Assembly (NCBI RefSeq): GCF_000721075.1
Contig: NZ_JOEQ01000005.1
Coordinates: forward strand, 620,001 to 684,000
Source of the DNA: Streptosporangium amethystogenes
GTDB lineage: Bacteria > Actinomycetota > Actinomycetes > Streptosporangiales > Streptosporangiaceae
DNA length: 64,000 bases
Reading direction: 5' to 3'
Part shown: positions 17,585-27,591 of the stretch, in pieces
Position numbering within the stretch: position 1 is the first letter of the stretch
Layout of the letters: every line of letters starts with the position of its first letter
The notes under the pieces: model-generated
Told to the model about the DNA's origin: nothing
The model's input: only the letters and a program-made list of their open reading frames with translations
Databases searched by the model: none
Made by a program: the position numbers and the translations under genes

Positions 17585-18400
17585 ATGGGCGAGCCTGTGC
17601 CCGGTGCGGTGGAGCTGAGCGGTGTCGGGGTCCGGGTGGTCGGCCGGACCCTGCTGGACGGCATCGGCTGGCGGGTCGGGTACGGAGAGCACTGGGTGGT
17701 GCTGGGCCCCAACGGGGCCGGCAAGACCACGCTGTTGTCGCTGGCCGCCGCCGTCCGGCATCCCACCGAGGGGACCGTCACCGTGCTCGGCCAGCGGCTG
17801 GGCCGGGTCGACCTGCGGGAGTTGCGCCGCCACCTCGGCCTCGTCGCGGCCAGCCAGCGGCTCGTCGACGAGGAACTGCTGGAGGAGGAGGGGGCCACCG
17901 CGCACACCGTGGTCCTGACCGGCTACACCGGGTCCAGCGTCCCGCTCTGGGACCGCTACGGACCCGCCGAGCACGAGCGCGCCCACCGCCTGCTGGCGGA
18001 CATGGGCTGCAAGGACCTCGCCGACCGGCCCTTTCGCGTCTGCTCCCAGGGCGAGCGGGCTCGTGTCCGTGTCGCCAGAGCCCTGATGGCCGAGCCGGTG
18101 ATCCTGCTGCTGGACGAGCCGTTCGCCGGACTCGACCTGCCCGCCCGAGAGGACCTGATCACCGCGGTGGAGGACCTGGCGACGACCCGCCCGGTGCTGA
18201 CCACGGTCACCGTCACCCACCACCTGGAGGAGGTCCCGGCCACCACGACCCACGCCCTGCTGATGCGCGACGCCCGGATCCAGGCGGGTGGTCCGGTGGC
18301 GGAGATCCTGACCGCGGAGAACCTCTCGGAGTGCTTCGGGCGGCCGCTGCGCGTCGACCACCTCGACGGCCGATGGTCCGCCCGCGCGGTACGCGGCTGA
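17585..18400 (+). CDS. Stand-alone ABC ATPase, YlmA/ModF-like
   Basis: The 271-residue ATPase has Walker A GPNGAGKTT, an atypical signature CSQGERARVRVARAL, Walker B ILLLDEPFAGLD and switch histidine in VTHHLEE. The CSQGE signature and ending resemble the soluble YlmA/ModF-type ATPases that occur without permeases. GGGGGAGA lies just before the ATG. No transporter partner is adjacent, so either a distant permease is used or the protein has a non-transport role. Confidence 0.85.
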   Translation: MGEPVPGAVELSGVGVRVVGRTLLDGIGWRVGYGEHWVVLGPNGAGKTTLLSLAAAVRHPTEGTVTVLGQRLGRVDLRELRRHLGLVAASQRLVDEELLEEEGATAHTVVLTGYTGSSVPLWDRYGPAEHERAHRLLADMGCKDLADRPFRVCSQGERARVRVARALMAEPVILLLDEPFAGLDLPAREDLITAVEDLATTRPVLTTVTVTHHLEEVPATTTHALLMRDARIQAGGPVAEILTAENLSECFGRPLRVDHLDGRWSARAVRG

Positions 18401-18509
18401 AGGTCGCGCCGCCGCCCCGTCCACCTCGGCGGAGGCGGCGGAGGTGAAGGGGCCGGGCGGTCTGCGGTGGTGAGCTGTTCGAATGGCCGCGCCCGGGGGA
18501 CCGGAATGG

Positions 18510-18797
18510 TCAGTCCTTCTTGCGCTGGCGGATCAGGCCCATGAACCCCGGGCTGGGCTTGAACTTCGCCGTCCAGGTCTCCGCGATCTCCAATGGCTCG
18601 CCGGTCTGCGGGTTGCGTCCGGTCCGTGCGGGTTTGTGGACGATCTCGAAGGATCCGAACCCGGGGATCGCCACCTTGTCCTCGGCCGCCACCGCGGTCT
18701 GGATCGTCCCCAGGATCGCATCGAGAGCCGCGGCCGTCTGCCGTCGGGTGAGCCCGGCCTCGGCGGCGGCCTTCTCGATCAGCTCGCGCTTGTTCAT
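18510..18797 (-). CDS. HU-family nucleoid DNA-binding protein
   Basis: The 95-residue HU protein has the N-terminal dimerisation helices (MNKRELIEKAAAEAG), the conserved IPGFGSFEIVHKPARTGRNP beta-arm region with the DNA-intercalating proline of RNP, and the C-terminal helix. It lacks the long lysine/alanine-rich tail of mycobacterial HupB, so it belongs to the short HU type. AAGGAG precedes ATG 18797 by 5 bases; the longer upstream frame is not conserved. An mIHF gene lies only 700 bp away. Confidence 0.93.
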   Translation of the reverse strand: MNKRELIEKAAAEAGLTRRQTAAALDAILGTIQTAVAAEDKVAIPGFGSFEIVHKPARTGRNPQTGEPLEIAETWTAKFKPSPGFMGLIRQRKKD

Positions 18798-18956
18798 CAC
18801 ATCTCCTTGAGCGTGGAGACCCCGGGCCTCAAGCCGTGGGGAGGAGGTCAAGGAGAAAGTTAACGCCATCCCCGCCCGAGGAATCGAGTCCCGTCCTCCA
18901 TCGGTCGCCGGTGGGGCGGGGCCCGCCCGGTTCGTGGGACGGGCACCCGCCCCCGT

Positions 18957-19064
18957 TCAGCGGTCGGGCTGGGCGGCCAGCCGTTCCGCCTCGGTGTGCA
19001 GTGCCTCGACGAGGATGAGCTCCAGGCGGAGATCTTCGTCAACGAGGCCGACCAGAACATCCAT
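18957..19064 (-). CDS. Possible small protein (35 aa)
   Basis: A 35-codon frame begins MDVLVGLVDEDLRLELILVE and is predicted helical and acidic. The support is a strong ribosome-binding site, GGGAGG 4 bases before the ATG, and typical codon usage. No family is recognised. It follows the other small gene at 19159-19332 on the same strand, and the two may form a mini-operon. Confidence 0.35.
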   Translation of the reverse strand: MDVLVGLVDEDLRLELILVEALHTEAERLAAQPDR

Positions 19065-19158
19065 CGAGCCTCCCTGAACAGTCTGACGCCCCAGTGGTCG
19101 CAGAAGTTGACAGCCGTACCGAACTGGACTCGGTCGTGGTTCGACCCTGGGCGTTCGC

Positions 19159-19332
19159 CTACGCGGGGACGAGCTCCGCCAGGTCGACGTGCTCTCCGAC
19201 CTCGCGGATGTCCATGCAGTACGCCACGAGAACCCGCCGCCCGTCGATCCGGCGGGTGACCAGCAGACGGGGGCCGTCGTGAACCACGACGGCCTCAACC
19301 TCTATGCCCTGAGGGCTTCGCCAGATACCCAT
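19159..19332 (-). CDS. Small conserved-type hypothetical protein (57 aa)
   Basis: The frame reads as a compact alpha/beta protein with the pattern IEVEAVVVHDGPRLLVTRR and CMDIREVGEHVDLAELV. I recall very similar short proteins (a beta hairpin ending in a VGxYVDLAxLV-like helix) as common unnamed genes in Streptosporangium-like actinomycetes. An upstream in-frame GTG at 19395 would give 78 residues; the shorter form starts where the conserved pattern begins. Function unknown. Confidence 0.5.
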   Translation of the reverse strand: MGIWRSPQGIEVEAVVVHDGPRLLVTRRIDGRRVLVAYCMDIREVGEHVDLAELVPA

Positions 19333-19495
19333 GAGCCCGAGGCTACGGAGGGTCGGGTAAGGGCGGGGTAACCAAACGGGCATATCGTGATGCACAGTAC
19401 GGGTCCTGTGGATCTATCCGTAGGCTCTCCGATGATTAACCCAGTCGCTTTGGGTAACAGGACGCTGGAATTACCGTCATCAGGGAGAAAACACC

Positions 19496-19804
19496 ATGGC
19501 TTTGCCCAAGCTCACCCCCGAACAGCGTCAGGCCGCCCTGGTCAAGGCCGCCGAGACCCGTACGGCCCGCGCCAAGCTTCTCACCGAGGTCAAGAACGGT
19601 GCTCTGAGCCTGGAGCAGCTGCTTGGCCGCGAGGACGACATCGCCAAGCGCATCAAGGTCTCTCAGGCTCTTCGGGCGCTGCCCGGAGTCGGAACGGTCA
19701 AGGCCGCGCAGCTGATGGCGCAGGCCGACGTGGACGAGGCACGCCGGCTGGGCGGTCTCGGCGCCCAGCAGCGCCGCAAGCTCATCGAGGCCGTCGGCCG
19801 CTGA
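19496..19804 (+). CDS. mihF: Actinobacterial integration host factor (mIHF)
   Basis: The 102-residue protein is the single-chain actinobacterial IHF, unrelated in fold to E. coli IHF. Features are the basic N-terminal helix (LTPEQRQAALVKAAETRTAR), the central ALSLEQLLGREDD and RIKVSQALRALPGVGTVKA, a helix-two-turn-helix DNA-contact region. It bends DNA and acts as a global nucleoid organiser. In mycobacteria and streptomycetes the gene is usually next to gmk; here it is near HU with small unknown genes and aceA, so this may be a second copy or a rearranged locus. GGGAG precedes the ATG by 9 bases. Confidence 0.93.
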   Translation: MALPKLTPEQRQAALVKAAETRTARAKLLTEVKNGALSLEQLLGREDDIAKRIKVSQALRALPGVGTVKAAQLMAQADVDEARRLGGLGAQQRRKLIEAVGR

Positions 19805-19867
19805 GGCACTCGCCCGCCCGCGTGGTCGCGCCTGGGGCGCGCCGCGGAGCGCGGGACGGGTACGGGA

Positions 19868-19912
19868 AGGCCCCGCCGCACGGATTAGGGGAAGATCCGT
19901 ACGGCGGGGCCT
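19868..19912. terminator. Bidirectional terminator between mihF and aceA
   Basis: A 19-bp stem (arms 19868-19886 and 19894-19912, two mismatches, loop of 7) with core GGCCCCGCCG lies between the convergent mihF and aceA genes. It is placed to terminate both. Confidence 0.8.
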
Positions 19913-19994
19913 CGGCCGACGACCTGGTCATCGCGCTCGCCCGGGGAACCGTTCCATGCCCCGGAAGTCGTCTGGGCGAGCTCGGTCCGGAGAG

Positions 19995-21287
<1,293 letters not shown>

Positions 21288-21659
21288 GGTGTAACTCCTT
21301 TTCGTCCCCTGGGTGCCTTACTCCGAGTGTGTGCCCCGACAAAACGGTCGAACAAGGCCGACTCCAACGAAAGAATGAAGATTCTTCCCCTATCATCAAT
21401 ACTCATCGGTATTCAGATGGGAAGAATTTCATAGTTTTCGCTATGGACTAGACCAATTTCGGTAGTGCGCTTTGCGGCCTGCCGGTCGTGGGGCGCCGGA
21501 GACCGCCGTTCCGGGATTTCGCCCCGAGGTCACCATCGGCCGGCCAGCGCCGTCACCGCGGTGCCGGTCTTCGCGGCGCCCCGGAGGTCGCGGCGGCGTT
21601 CTCCCAGGTGGCGCGCGAGGCTGTGAAATTTCCTAGGAAATTTCGTTTAGCATCGTGCT
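21288..21659. promoter_or_regulatory. aceA-ramB divergent control region
   Basis: No gene is seen in this 372-bp gap. It has an A/T-rich part next to aceA containing AATTTC at 21425-21430 and again exactly 30 bp later at 21455-21460, and a small dyad AAGAAT-GAAG-ATTCTT at 21371-21386. The same AATTTC/GAAATT half-sites form the perfect palindrome near ramB. RamB in Corynebacterium binds the ace promoters and its own; sharing of half-sites here suggests the same logic, though the sequence differs from the corynebacterial consensus. Confidence 0.5.
21625..21644. promoter_or_regulatory. Perfect 20-bp palindrome in the ramB promoter
   Basis: GAAATTTCCTAGGAAATTTC is its own reverse complement and ends 15 bp before the ramB start codon. 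No ribosome-binding site precedes that ATG, and TTTAGCAT at 21646-21653 could be a -10 element for a leaderless transcript. The palindrome would then sit around position -30 and act as an autorepressor site. Confidence 0.6.
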
Positions 21660-23129
21660 ATGGCATCTTTGGTGGGTGAAGAACCGCTTTCCTTGACGCA
21701 GGAGCTCGATCTCATCGCGTTCGGCCAGCGTCTCCGGCACCTGCGCAAGCAGCGTGGTCTCACCCTGTCCGACCTGGGCGAACGGGTGAACCGCGCGCCC
21801 AGCCAGCTGTCCCTGCTGGAGAACGGCAAGCGCGAGCCGAAGTTGTCGCTGCTGAAGTCCCTGGCCGCCGCGCTCGGCGTGCCGATCGAGGAACTACTGC
21901 GCAGGCAGGCGCCCAACCGGCGGGCGCAGTTGGAGATGGCCCTGGAGGAGGCGCAGCGCGACCCCCTGTACGCCGGGCTCGGCCTGGCCAGGCTGAAGGT
22001 CTCCGCGCGCGTCCCCAACGACGTGCTCGAACACATCCTCGGCCTCTACGGGGAGTTGCGCTCACGCCAGGCCAAGGGCACCGCCACCCCCGAGGAGGCC
22101 CGTGCCGCGAACGCCGAGCTCCGCCGCAAGCAGCGCGAGCAGGGCAACTACTTCGCGGAGATCGAGCGGGCCGCCGCCGAGGCGCTCGCCGCGGTCGGCT
22201 ACCGTTCCGGAGCGCTGTCGCAGAGCACGGTGCAGGCGCTGGTCAGCCACTTCGGCTACACCGTGCAGACGGTCCAGGACCTGCCGCGCACCGTGCGCTC
22301 CATCTCCGACCTGCGCAACCGGCGCATCTACGTCAAGCACGAGCAGGTCGGCATGCACACCCCCCGCACGATCCTGCTGCAGACCCTCGGCCACCTCTCC
22401 CTCGGGCACCACAAGCCCCGTGACTTCGCGGACTTCCTGCGCCAGCGGACCGAGGCCAACTACTTCGCCGCCGCCATCCTGGTGCCTGAGACTGCCGCCG
22501 TGCCGTACCTGAGGGAGGCCAAGAAGGACCGGGCGCTGAGCGTGGAGGACCTGCGCGACGTGTTCGCCGTCTCCTACGAGATGGCCGCGCACCGTTTCAC
22601 CAATCTGGCCACCCACTTTCTCGACCTGAGCTGCCACTTCGTCCGCAACAACGCCGGCGGGATCATCTACAAGGCGTACGAGAACGACGGCATCGTCTTC
22701 CCCGCCGACGAGCAGGGGGCGATCGAGGGCCAGCGCATGTGCCTGCAGTGGTCCGGGCGCCAGGTCTTCCTGTCGCCCGACCGCTTCTCCGTCTACTACC
22801 AGTACTCGGACTCGCCTACCGGCACCTACTTCTGCGTCGCCCACGTCGACCCGTCGCGCGAGCGTGACTTCGCCATCACCCTCGGTGTCCCCTACCGGGA
22901 GTCACGCTGGTTTCGCGGGCGCGAGACCACCAGTCGCACCAAGTCCGACTGCCCCAACGGCGACTGCTGCCGCCGCCCGCCCGCCGAGCTGACCCAGCGC
23001 TGGGAGGGATACGCCTGGCCCTCGGCCCGGGGCAACTCCCACATCCTGGCCGCGCTGCCGCCCGGGTCCTTCCCCGGCGTCGACGAGGCCGACGTCTACA
23101 CCTTCCTGGAGCGCCACGCCGTCCACTGA
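21660..23129 (+). CDS. ramB: RamB-family regulator of acetate/fatty-acid metabolism
   Basis: The 489-residue protein has an N-terminal Cro/C1 helix-turn-helix (residues about 20-80: LRKQRGLTLSDLGERV, PSQLSLLENGKREP), a central IrrE-like domain with LGHLSLGHHKP in place of a peptidase motif, and a C-terminal DUF2083 region containing two clustered cysteines (CPNGDCCRRPP). This architecture defines RamB/short-chain fatty acyl regulators. Its position divergent from aceA fits the known role as regulator of the glyoxylate shunt, responding to acyl-CoA status. The start at 21660 lacks a Shine-Dalgarno sequence and is probably leaderless. Confidence 0.93.
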   Translation: MASLVGEEPLSLTQELDLIAFGQRLRHLRKQRGLTLSDLGERVNRAPSQLSLLENGKREPKLSLLKSLAAALGVPIEELLRRQAPNRRAQLEMALEEAQRDPLYAGLGLARLKVSARVPNDVLEHILGLYGELRSRQAKGTATPEEARAANAELRRKQREQGNYFAEIERAAAEALAAVGYRSGALSQSTVQALVSHFGYTVQTVQDLPRTVRSISDLRNRRIYVKHEQVGMHTPRTILLQTLGHLSLGHHKPRDFADFLRQRTEANYFAAAILVPETAAVPYLREAKKDRALSVEDLRDVFAVSYEMAAHRFTNLATHFLDLSCHFVRNNAGGIIYKAYENDGIVFPADEQGAIEGQRMCLQWSGRQVFLSPDRFSVYYQYSDSPTGTYFCVAHVDPSRERDFAITLGVPYRESRWFRGRETTSRTKSDCPNGDCCRRPPAELTQRWEGYAWPSARGNSHILAALPPGSFPGVDEADVYTFLERHAVH

Positions 23130-23152
23130 GCACGTGATCCGGGCACGGTGGC

Positions 23153-24952
23153 TCATTTCGAGGGCGGGGGCGTCCGGCGCAGCGTCAGGGACGGGTGGCC
23201 GTGGAACCGGTAGGCGCCCGCGCTGTCGGGGGCCTGAGCGCGCATGGACCGCAGCACCTCGGCCGGGGGCTCACCGGTGAAGCAGCGCCGGTAGAAGTCC
23301 CGGGCCAGGCCCCCGCCGACCGGCCAGAGCGGTTCGACGACCCCGCTCGCACCGGCGAGCAGGAACGCCTGGGCGTCCCCCGCTTCCTCCAGGAAGACGA
23401 ACGGGGCGCCGGCCAGGTCACGGCCCAGCGCCTCGGCCGCGGATCCGCAGGTCGTGAGGTGGACGATGTCCGGCCCCTGTCCGAGTACGCCCAGGACGTC
23501 ACCGAGCGCGGAGGAGACCTGCGTGGCGCCGTACTCGGTCACCAGCGGGTGCGCCTGCGCCTCGTCGTACACCACCGCGACATGATCCGCCCGCGCGCTC
23601 ACCGGGGGCGGCAGCTCGGGGCGACGGCCGCCGAGGGGCCAGCGGCCGGTCACCGTCTGGCAGTTCAGATAGCGGGGGAGCGACGGGTCGTACGGATGCT
23701 CCAGCACGGCCAGCTCCCAGGGCACGTGCGGCTCCTGGGAGAGGATCAGCACGCTCGGACGGCGCGGTGCCACCCGGCCGGCCACCGCGTTCAGCAGTTC
23801 CCAGAACCCCCTGGGCACGCGCGAGCCGACCTTCCGTCCCAGTTCCTCGGAGAGGCGACCCTGCCCGGTCAGTTGCCGGCCGAACTCCGAGGCCCGCATG
23901 CCGAGGTCGCAGAGCTCGGCCCGGTCGGGGGTGACGAAGTGCGGCGACCGGTAGGTCCACCACAGCCGTCCCGGCTCGTCACCGTGGACGATGGCCACCG
24001 TGACGTCCGCCGGCTCGCCCACGAGGGCCGGACGGATCCGGGTGCCGGCGACCGGTTCGGGCGGCTCCTCCCGGCCAAGCCGGCCGGGCGAGCCGTGCAG
24101 CGTGATCGAGCGCAGGCCGAATCCGACCACCTGGCCGCGCACCGAACAGATCGCCTGGATCTGCCGGGCGACCTCGGGCTCCTGCTGCGCGAGGGCGACG
24201 AGGCCGACCGTCGCGCGGGGGTAGGGCGACGCCGCGTCGACACGCAGCCGTACCTGCCACCCGCCCGGTGCGTCGAAGCCCTCGGCGACGAGCTGGATGT
24301 CCAGCTCGACCGGTTCACGCGGTGCCACGGTGCCGTCCTGTCCCCGGCCCGGGGCGACGCCGATCGACACCTCCGTGCCCCAGCCCGAGACCGACTCGGT
24401 TGGCGCCTCGATCAGCGGGATCCCCTCCCACCCGGACTCGGGCGCCGGGGCGGGCGCGTCCCCGCGCCGCCTGCGAAAGGCCCCGGTCAGCCGGTCGAGC
24501 ATCGAGGGGCCTCGGCCCTTGGCGGCCGGCGTCGGCGGTGCCGGCGTCGGCGGTGCCTGCGGGGACGGTGCCTGCGGTGTCTCGGACGACGGCGCCTGGT
24601 CGGGGCGCGTCCAGTCGAGACTCATGGCACCGGTGGGGGGCAGGTCGTCGTATCCGCCACCGTACGCGGCCCCGCCCAGGTTCTGCGGGCCCGTGTCGGT
24701 GAGCACGGGGACCACCTGTTCGGTGGCGAGGCCGTGGTCCAGGTTCAGTAACGCGGAGAGCCGGCTCCAGGCCGGGCCGTACTGGGCGACCAGCATGACG
24801 ATCGCGTCGGCCAGTTGCCCCGGAGGCCGGCTGCCGGCCTCGGCCAGCAGCGGATCCAGCCGGTCGCGAAGCTCCGTGGAGGCACCACCCATCAAGCTGT
24901 CAAGTTCGTCGCGAACGGCGCGTGCCGCCCGCAGCACGGCTACCGGGTCCAT
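23153..24952 (-). CDS. CHAT-like domain protein lacking the catalytic dyad
   Basis: This 599-residue protein has an N-terminal helical region, a Pro/Ala/Gln-rich linker (about residues 145-190), a central beta-rich part, and a C-terminal caspase-like CHAT fold with PHVPWELAVLEHP, DIVHLTTCGS and AFLLAGASGVVEPLWPV. In active CHAT proteases the two catalytic motifs read VHFAGHG and LSAC; here they read VHLTTCG and LEEAG, so both the histidine and cysteine seem to be replaced. It probably acts as a scaffold or pseudo-enzyme. ATG 24952 has an excellent GAGGAGGGGAAGG leader. It is divergent from gpgS. Confidence 0.75.
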   Translation of the reverse strand: MDPVAVLRAARAVRDELDSLMGGASTELRDRLDPLLAEAGSRPPGQLADAIVMLVAQYGPAWSRLSALLNLDHGLATEQVVPVLTDTGPQNLGGAAYGGGYDDLPPTGAMSLDWTRPDQAPSSETPQAPSPQAPPTPAPPTPAAKGRGPSMLDRLTGAFRRRRGDAPAPAPESGWEGIPLIEAPTESVSGWGTEVSIGVAPGRGQDGTVAPREPVELDIQLVAEGFDAPGGWQVRLRVDAASPYPRATVGLVALAQQEPEVARQIQAICSVRGQVVGFGLRSITLHGSPGRLGREEPPEPVAGTRIRPALVGEPADVTVAIVHGDEPGRLWWTYRSPHFVTPDRAELCDLGMRASEFGRQLTGQGRLSEELGRKVGSRVPRGFWELLNAVAGRVAPRRPSVLILSQEPHVPWELAVLEHPYDPSLPRYLNCQTVTGRWPLGGRRPELPPPVSARADHVAVVYDEAQAHPLVTEYGATQVSSALGDVLGVLGQGPDIVHLTTCGSAAEALGRDLAGAPFVFLEEAGDAQAFLLAGASGVVEPLWPVGGGLARDFYRRCFTGEPPAEVLRSMRAQAPDSAGAYRFHGHPSLTLRRTPPPSK

Positions 24953-25084
24953 GCCTTCCCCTCCTCGTGCCGGACAGGACTGATCTTCCCACCTGTGCGG
25001 TGAGGACGGGAGCCGGTACTTGTGCGGAATCAGCGCCACATAAGGTGATATCCGTAAGTACCGAGGTGATGGGAAGGGTGGGCT

Positions 25085-26035
25085 GTGCTGCCTGAGGCCG
25101 AGGCATGGCTACGCGAGCGCACCTCATCCTCGGGCGACTGGTCGCTGCCGGAGCTGCTGAGAGCCAAGGGTGAGACGACGATCAGCGTCGTGCTGCCCGC
25201 GCGCGACGAGGAGGAGACGGTCGGGGAGATCGTCACCGCGATCCGCCACGACCTGATGGAGGCCGCGCCGCTCGTCGACGAGCTCGTGGTCATCGACTCC
25301 CGCTCCGTCGACGACACCGCGGTACGTGCCGCGCGCGCCGGAGCGACGGTGATCTCGCAGGACGAGGTCCTGCCCGACCTCAAACCGCTGGACGGCAAGG
25401 GCGAGGCGCTCTGGAAGTCCCTCGCCGCCACCTCCGGTGACCTGCTCGTGTTCATCGACGCCGACCTGCGCGAGTTCCGCACGTCCTTCGTGACCGGGCT
25501 GCTCGGCCCGCTGCTCGCCGACGAGACGGTGGTCTACGTCAAGGGCTGCTACGACCGGCCTCTGCAGAACGTGCAGAGCGGCGGCGGCCGGGTCACCGAG
25601 CTCGTCGCGCGTCCGCTGCTCAACCTGCACTGGCCGCTGCTGGCCGGATTCGTACAGCCCCTCGCCGGGGAGTACGCCGGGCGCAGGTCCGTGCTGGAGA
25701 GCGTGCCATTCGTCACCGGTTACGGTGTGGAGCTCGGCCTGCTGATCGATCTGCTCGACCTCGCCGGGCTCGACGCCCTGGCCCAGGTCGACCTGGGCCG
25801 CCGGGTCCACTCCCACCAGTCGACGGAGGCGCTCGGCGGGATGGCCGCCCAGATCCTGCAGACCTCCTGGTCGCGCCTGGAGCGCCAGAACATGATGGTC
25901 TCCCTGCACAGCCCCTCTCCGCGCCTGGCCCAGTTCCGCCGGGGGGCGAGCGGCCACCAGATGAGCGTCCGGGACGTCGCCGTCGCCGAACGCCCGCCGA
26001 TGATCACCGTTCCCGCCTACCGCGCCGCTCGCTGA
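25085..26035 (+). CDS. gpgS: Glucosyl-3-phosphoglycerate synthase
   Basis: The 316-residue GT-A glycosyltransferase (GT81 family) transfers glucose from UDP- or ADP-glucose to 3-phosphoglycerate, the first step of glucosylglycerate and methylglucose lipopolysaccharide synthesis. Motifs are the nucleotide-binding VVLPARDEEETVG, the metal-binding FIDADLREF (Asp125/Asp127), LDGKGEALWKSL, VTGYGVELGLLID and the histidine in GRRVHSHQ. Translation starts at GTG 25085. It is divergent from the CHAT-like gene, with 132 bp between them. Confidence 0.94.
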   Translation: MLPEAEAWLRERTSSSGDWSLPELLRAKGETTISVVLPARDEEETVGEIVTAIRHDLMEAAPLVDELVVIDSRSVDDTAVRAARAGATVISQDEVLPDLKPLDGKGEALWKSLAATSGDLLVFIDADLREFRTSFVTGLLGPLLADETVVYVKGCYDRPLQNVQSGGGRVTELVARPLLNLHWPLLAGFVQPLAGEYAGRRSVLESVPFVTGYGVELGLLIDLLDLAGLDALAQVDLGRRVHSHQSTEALGGMAAQILQTSWSRLERQNMMVSLHSPSPRLAQFRRGASGHQMSVRDVAVAERPPMITVPAYRAAR

Positions 26036-26243
26036 CCACGCCGTACGAGCGTGATCCCGGGCGGCGTACGGAGCTCGCGATGCCGGGGAGCACGTGGCCC
26101 GGCGGTATTCCCCCGCGGCGATGGACGGCCCCTCGGCGCCGGTGAACGAGACCTCCGGGAGCGGGGCCGTTCGCCGGCCGGTGCCGGAGAAGGGGCGGTC
26201 CGCCGGTTGCGCGGAGCGGTCCGTCCGCCGGTAAAGTTTGGGT

Positions 26244-26258
26244 GTTACCGTTGGTAAC
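26244..26258. promoter_or_regulatory. Palindrome upstream of acyl-CoA dehydrogenase
   Basis: GTTACC-GTT-GGTAAC is a perfect 6-bp-arm palindrome centred about 30 bp before the start of the acyl-CoA dehydrogenase. TetR-type fatty-acid regulators use similar dyads. No regulator is adjacent, so the protein that binds is unknown. Confidence 0.5.
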
Positions 26259-26280
26259 GCACGCTGAGGAGGCATGCACG

Positions 26281-27495
26281 ATGAGCGAGAGCGGCTTCTG
26301 CCCGGAGCTGAGTGACGACGTGCGCGAGGTGCGTGACTGGGTGCACGACTTCGCCCGCTCGGTGGTCCGTCCGGCCGGTGCCGAATGGGACGAACGCGAG
26401 GAGACCCCCTGGCCGATCATCCAGGAGGCCGCCAAGATCGGGCTCTACTCCCTCGACTTCTTCGCCCAGCAGTGGTTCGAGCCGAGCGGGCTCGGCCTGA
26501 CCGTGGCCTTCGAGGAGCTCTTCTGGGGAGACGCGGGCATCGGCCTGTCCATCGTCGGCACCGGCCTCGCCGCCGCGGCCCTCTCGGCCAGTGGCACCCC
26601 CGAGCAGCTGGGCGAGTGGCTCCCGCAGATGTTCGGCACCCCCTCGGAGGTCAGGCTCGGAGCGTTCTGCGCCTCCGAGCCCGAGGCCGGCTCCGACGTG
26701 GGCGCCATCCGCACCCGCGCCGTCCCCTCGGGCGACGACTGGATCCTCAACGGCGTGAAGACCTGGGCCACCAACGGCGGCATCGCCGACGTCCACGTCA
26801 TCGTCGCCTCCGTCGACCCGTCCCTGGGCACCCGTGGCCAGGCGTCCTTCGTCATCCCGGCCGGCACCCCCGGCCTGTCGATGGGCCAGAAGTTCAAGAA
26901 ACACGGCATCCGTGCCTCCCACACCGCCGAGGTCGTCCTCGACAACGTGCGCGTGCCGGGATCCTGCCTGCTCGGCGGCAGGGAGAAGCTCGACGCCAGG
27001 CTCGCCCGCGTCCGCTCCGGCGAGCGGGCCGGGGAGCAGGGCGCGATGCGGACCTTCGAGACCACCCGCCCCTCGGTGGCGGCGATGGCCGTCGGCATCG
27101 CCCGCGCCGGATACGAGTACGCCCGCGACTACGCCCGCGAGCGCGAGCAGTTCGGCCGCAGGATCGGTGAGAACCAGGCCATCGCCTTCCTGCTGGCCGA
27201 TATGGCCACCCGCGTCGACATCGCCCGCCTGATGACCTGGCGTGCCGCCTGGATGGCCCGCAACAACCGCACCTTCGGCCAGGCCGAGGGCTCCATGTCC
27301 AAGCTGGTCGCCGGCGAGACCGCGGTCTGGGTCACCGACCAGGCCATCCAGATCCTCGGCGGGGCCGGCTACACCCGCGACCATCCGGTCGAGCGCTTCC
27401 ACCGCGACGCCAAGATCTACACCATCTTCGAGGGGACGAGCGAGATCCAGCGCCTGATCATCGGCCGCGCCGTGACCGGCCTGCCCGTTCGCTGA
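26281..27495 (+). CDS. Acyl-CoA dehydrogenase
   Basis: The 404-residue FAD enzyme catalyses alpha,beta-dehydrogenation of an acyl-CoA and passes electrons to ETF. Motifs: [11 protein letters not shown] and WATNGG for FAD contact, the [18 protein letters not shown] helix, [20 protein letters not shown] and the catalytic glutamate in [17 protein letters not shown] 26281 has GAGGAGG 12 bases upstream, a little distant; an earlier in-frame start at 26242 would add 13 residues. It is monocistronic and convergent with the MFS gene. Chain-length preference cannot be told. Confidence 0.93.
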   Translation: MSESGFCPELSDDVREVRDWVHDFARSVVRPAGAEWDEREETPWPIIQEAAKIGLYSLDFFAQQWFEPSGLGLTVAFEELFWGDAGIGLSIVGTGLAAAALSASGTPEQLGEWLPQMFGTPSEVRLGAFCASEPEAGSDVGAIRTRAVPSGDDWILNGVKTWATNGGIADVHVIVASVDPSLGTRGQASFVIPAGTPGLSMGQKFKKHGIRASHTAEVVLDNVRVPGSCLLGGREKLDARLARVRSGERAGEQGAMRTFETTRPSVAAMAVGIARAGYEYARDYAREREQFGRRIGENQAIAFLLADMATRVDIARLMTWRAAWMARNNRTFGQAEGSMSKLVAGETAVWVTDQAIQILGGAGYTRDHPVERFHRDAKIYTIFEGTSEIQRLIIGRAVTGLPVR

Positions 27496-27591
27496 AGATG
27501 CCTGCTTCTGCTGAAAGGCGTTTTGGATCTCGGGTCCGTCACTGGTCCATCGGTGCCGGTAAGGCGGGCGCCGCGGCGGGACCCCATTCCA

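Noticed and set aside
26045..26240. Possible small gene between gpgS and the acyl-CoA dehydrogenase
   Set aside because: Frames are low complexity and have no ribosome-binding site.
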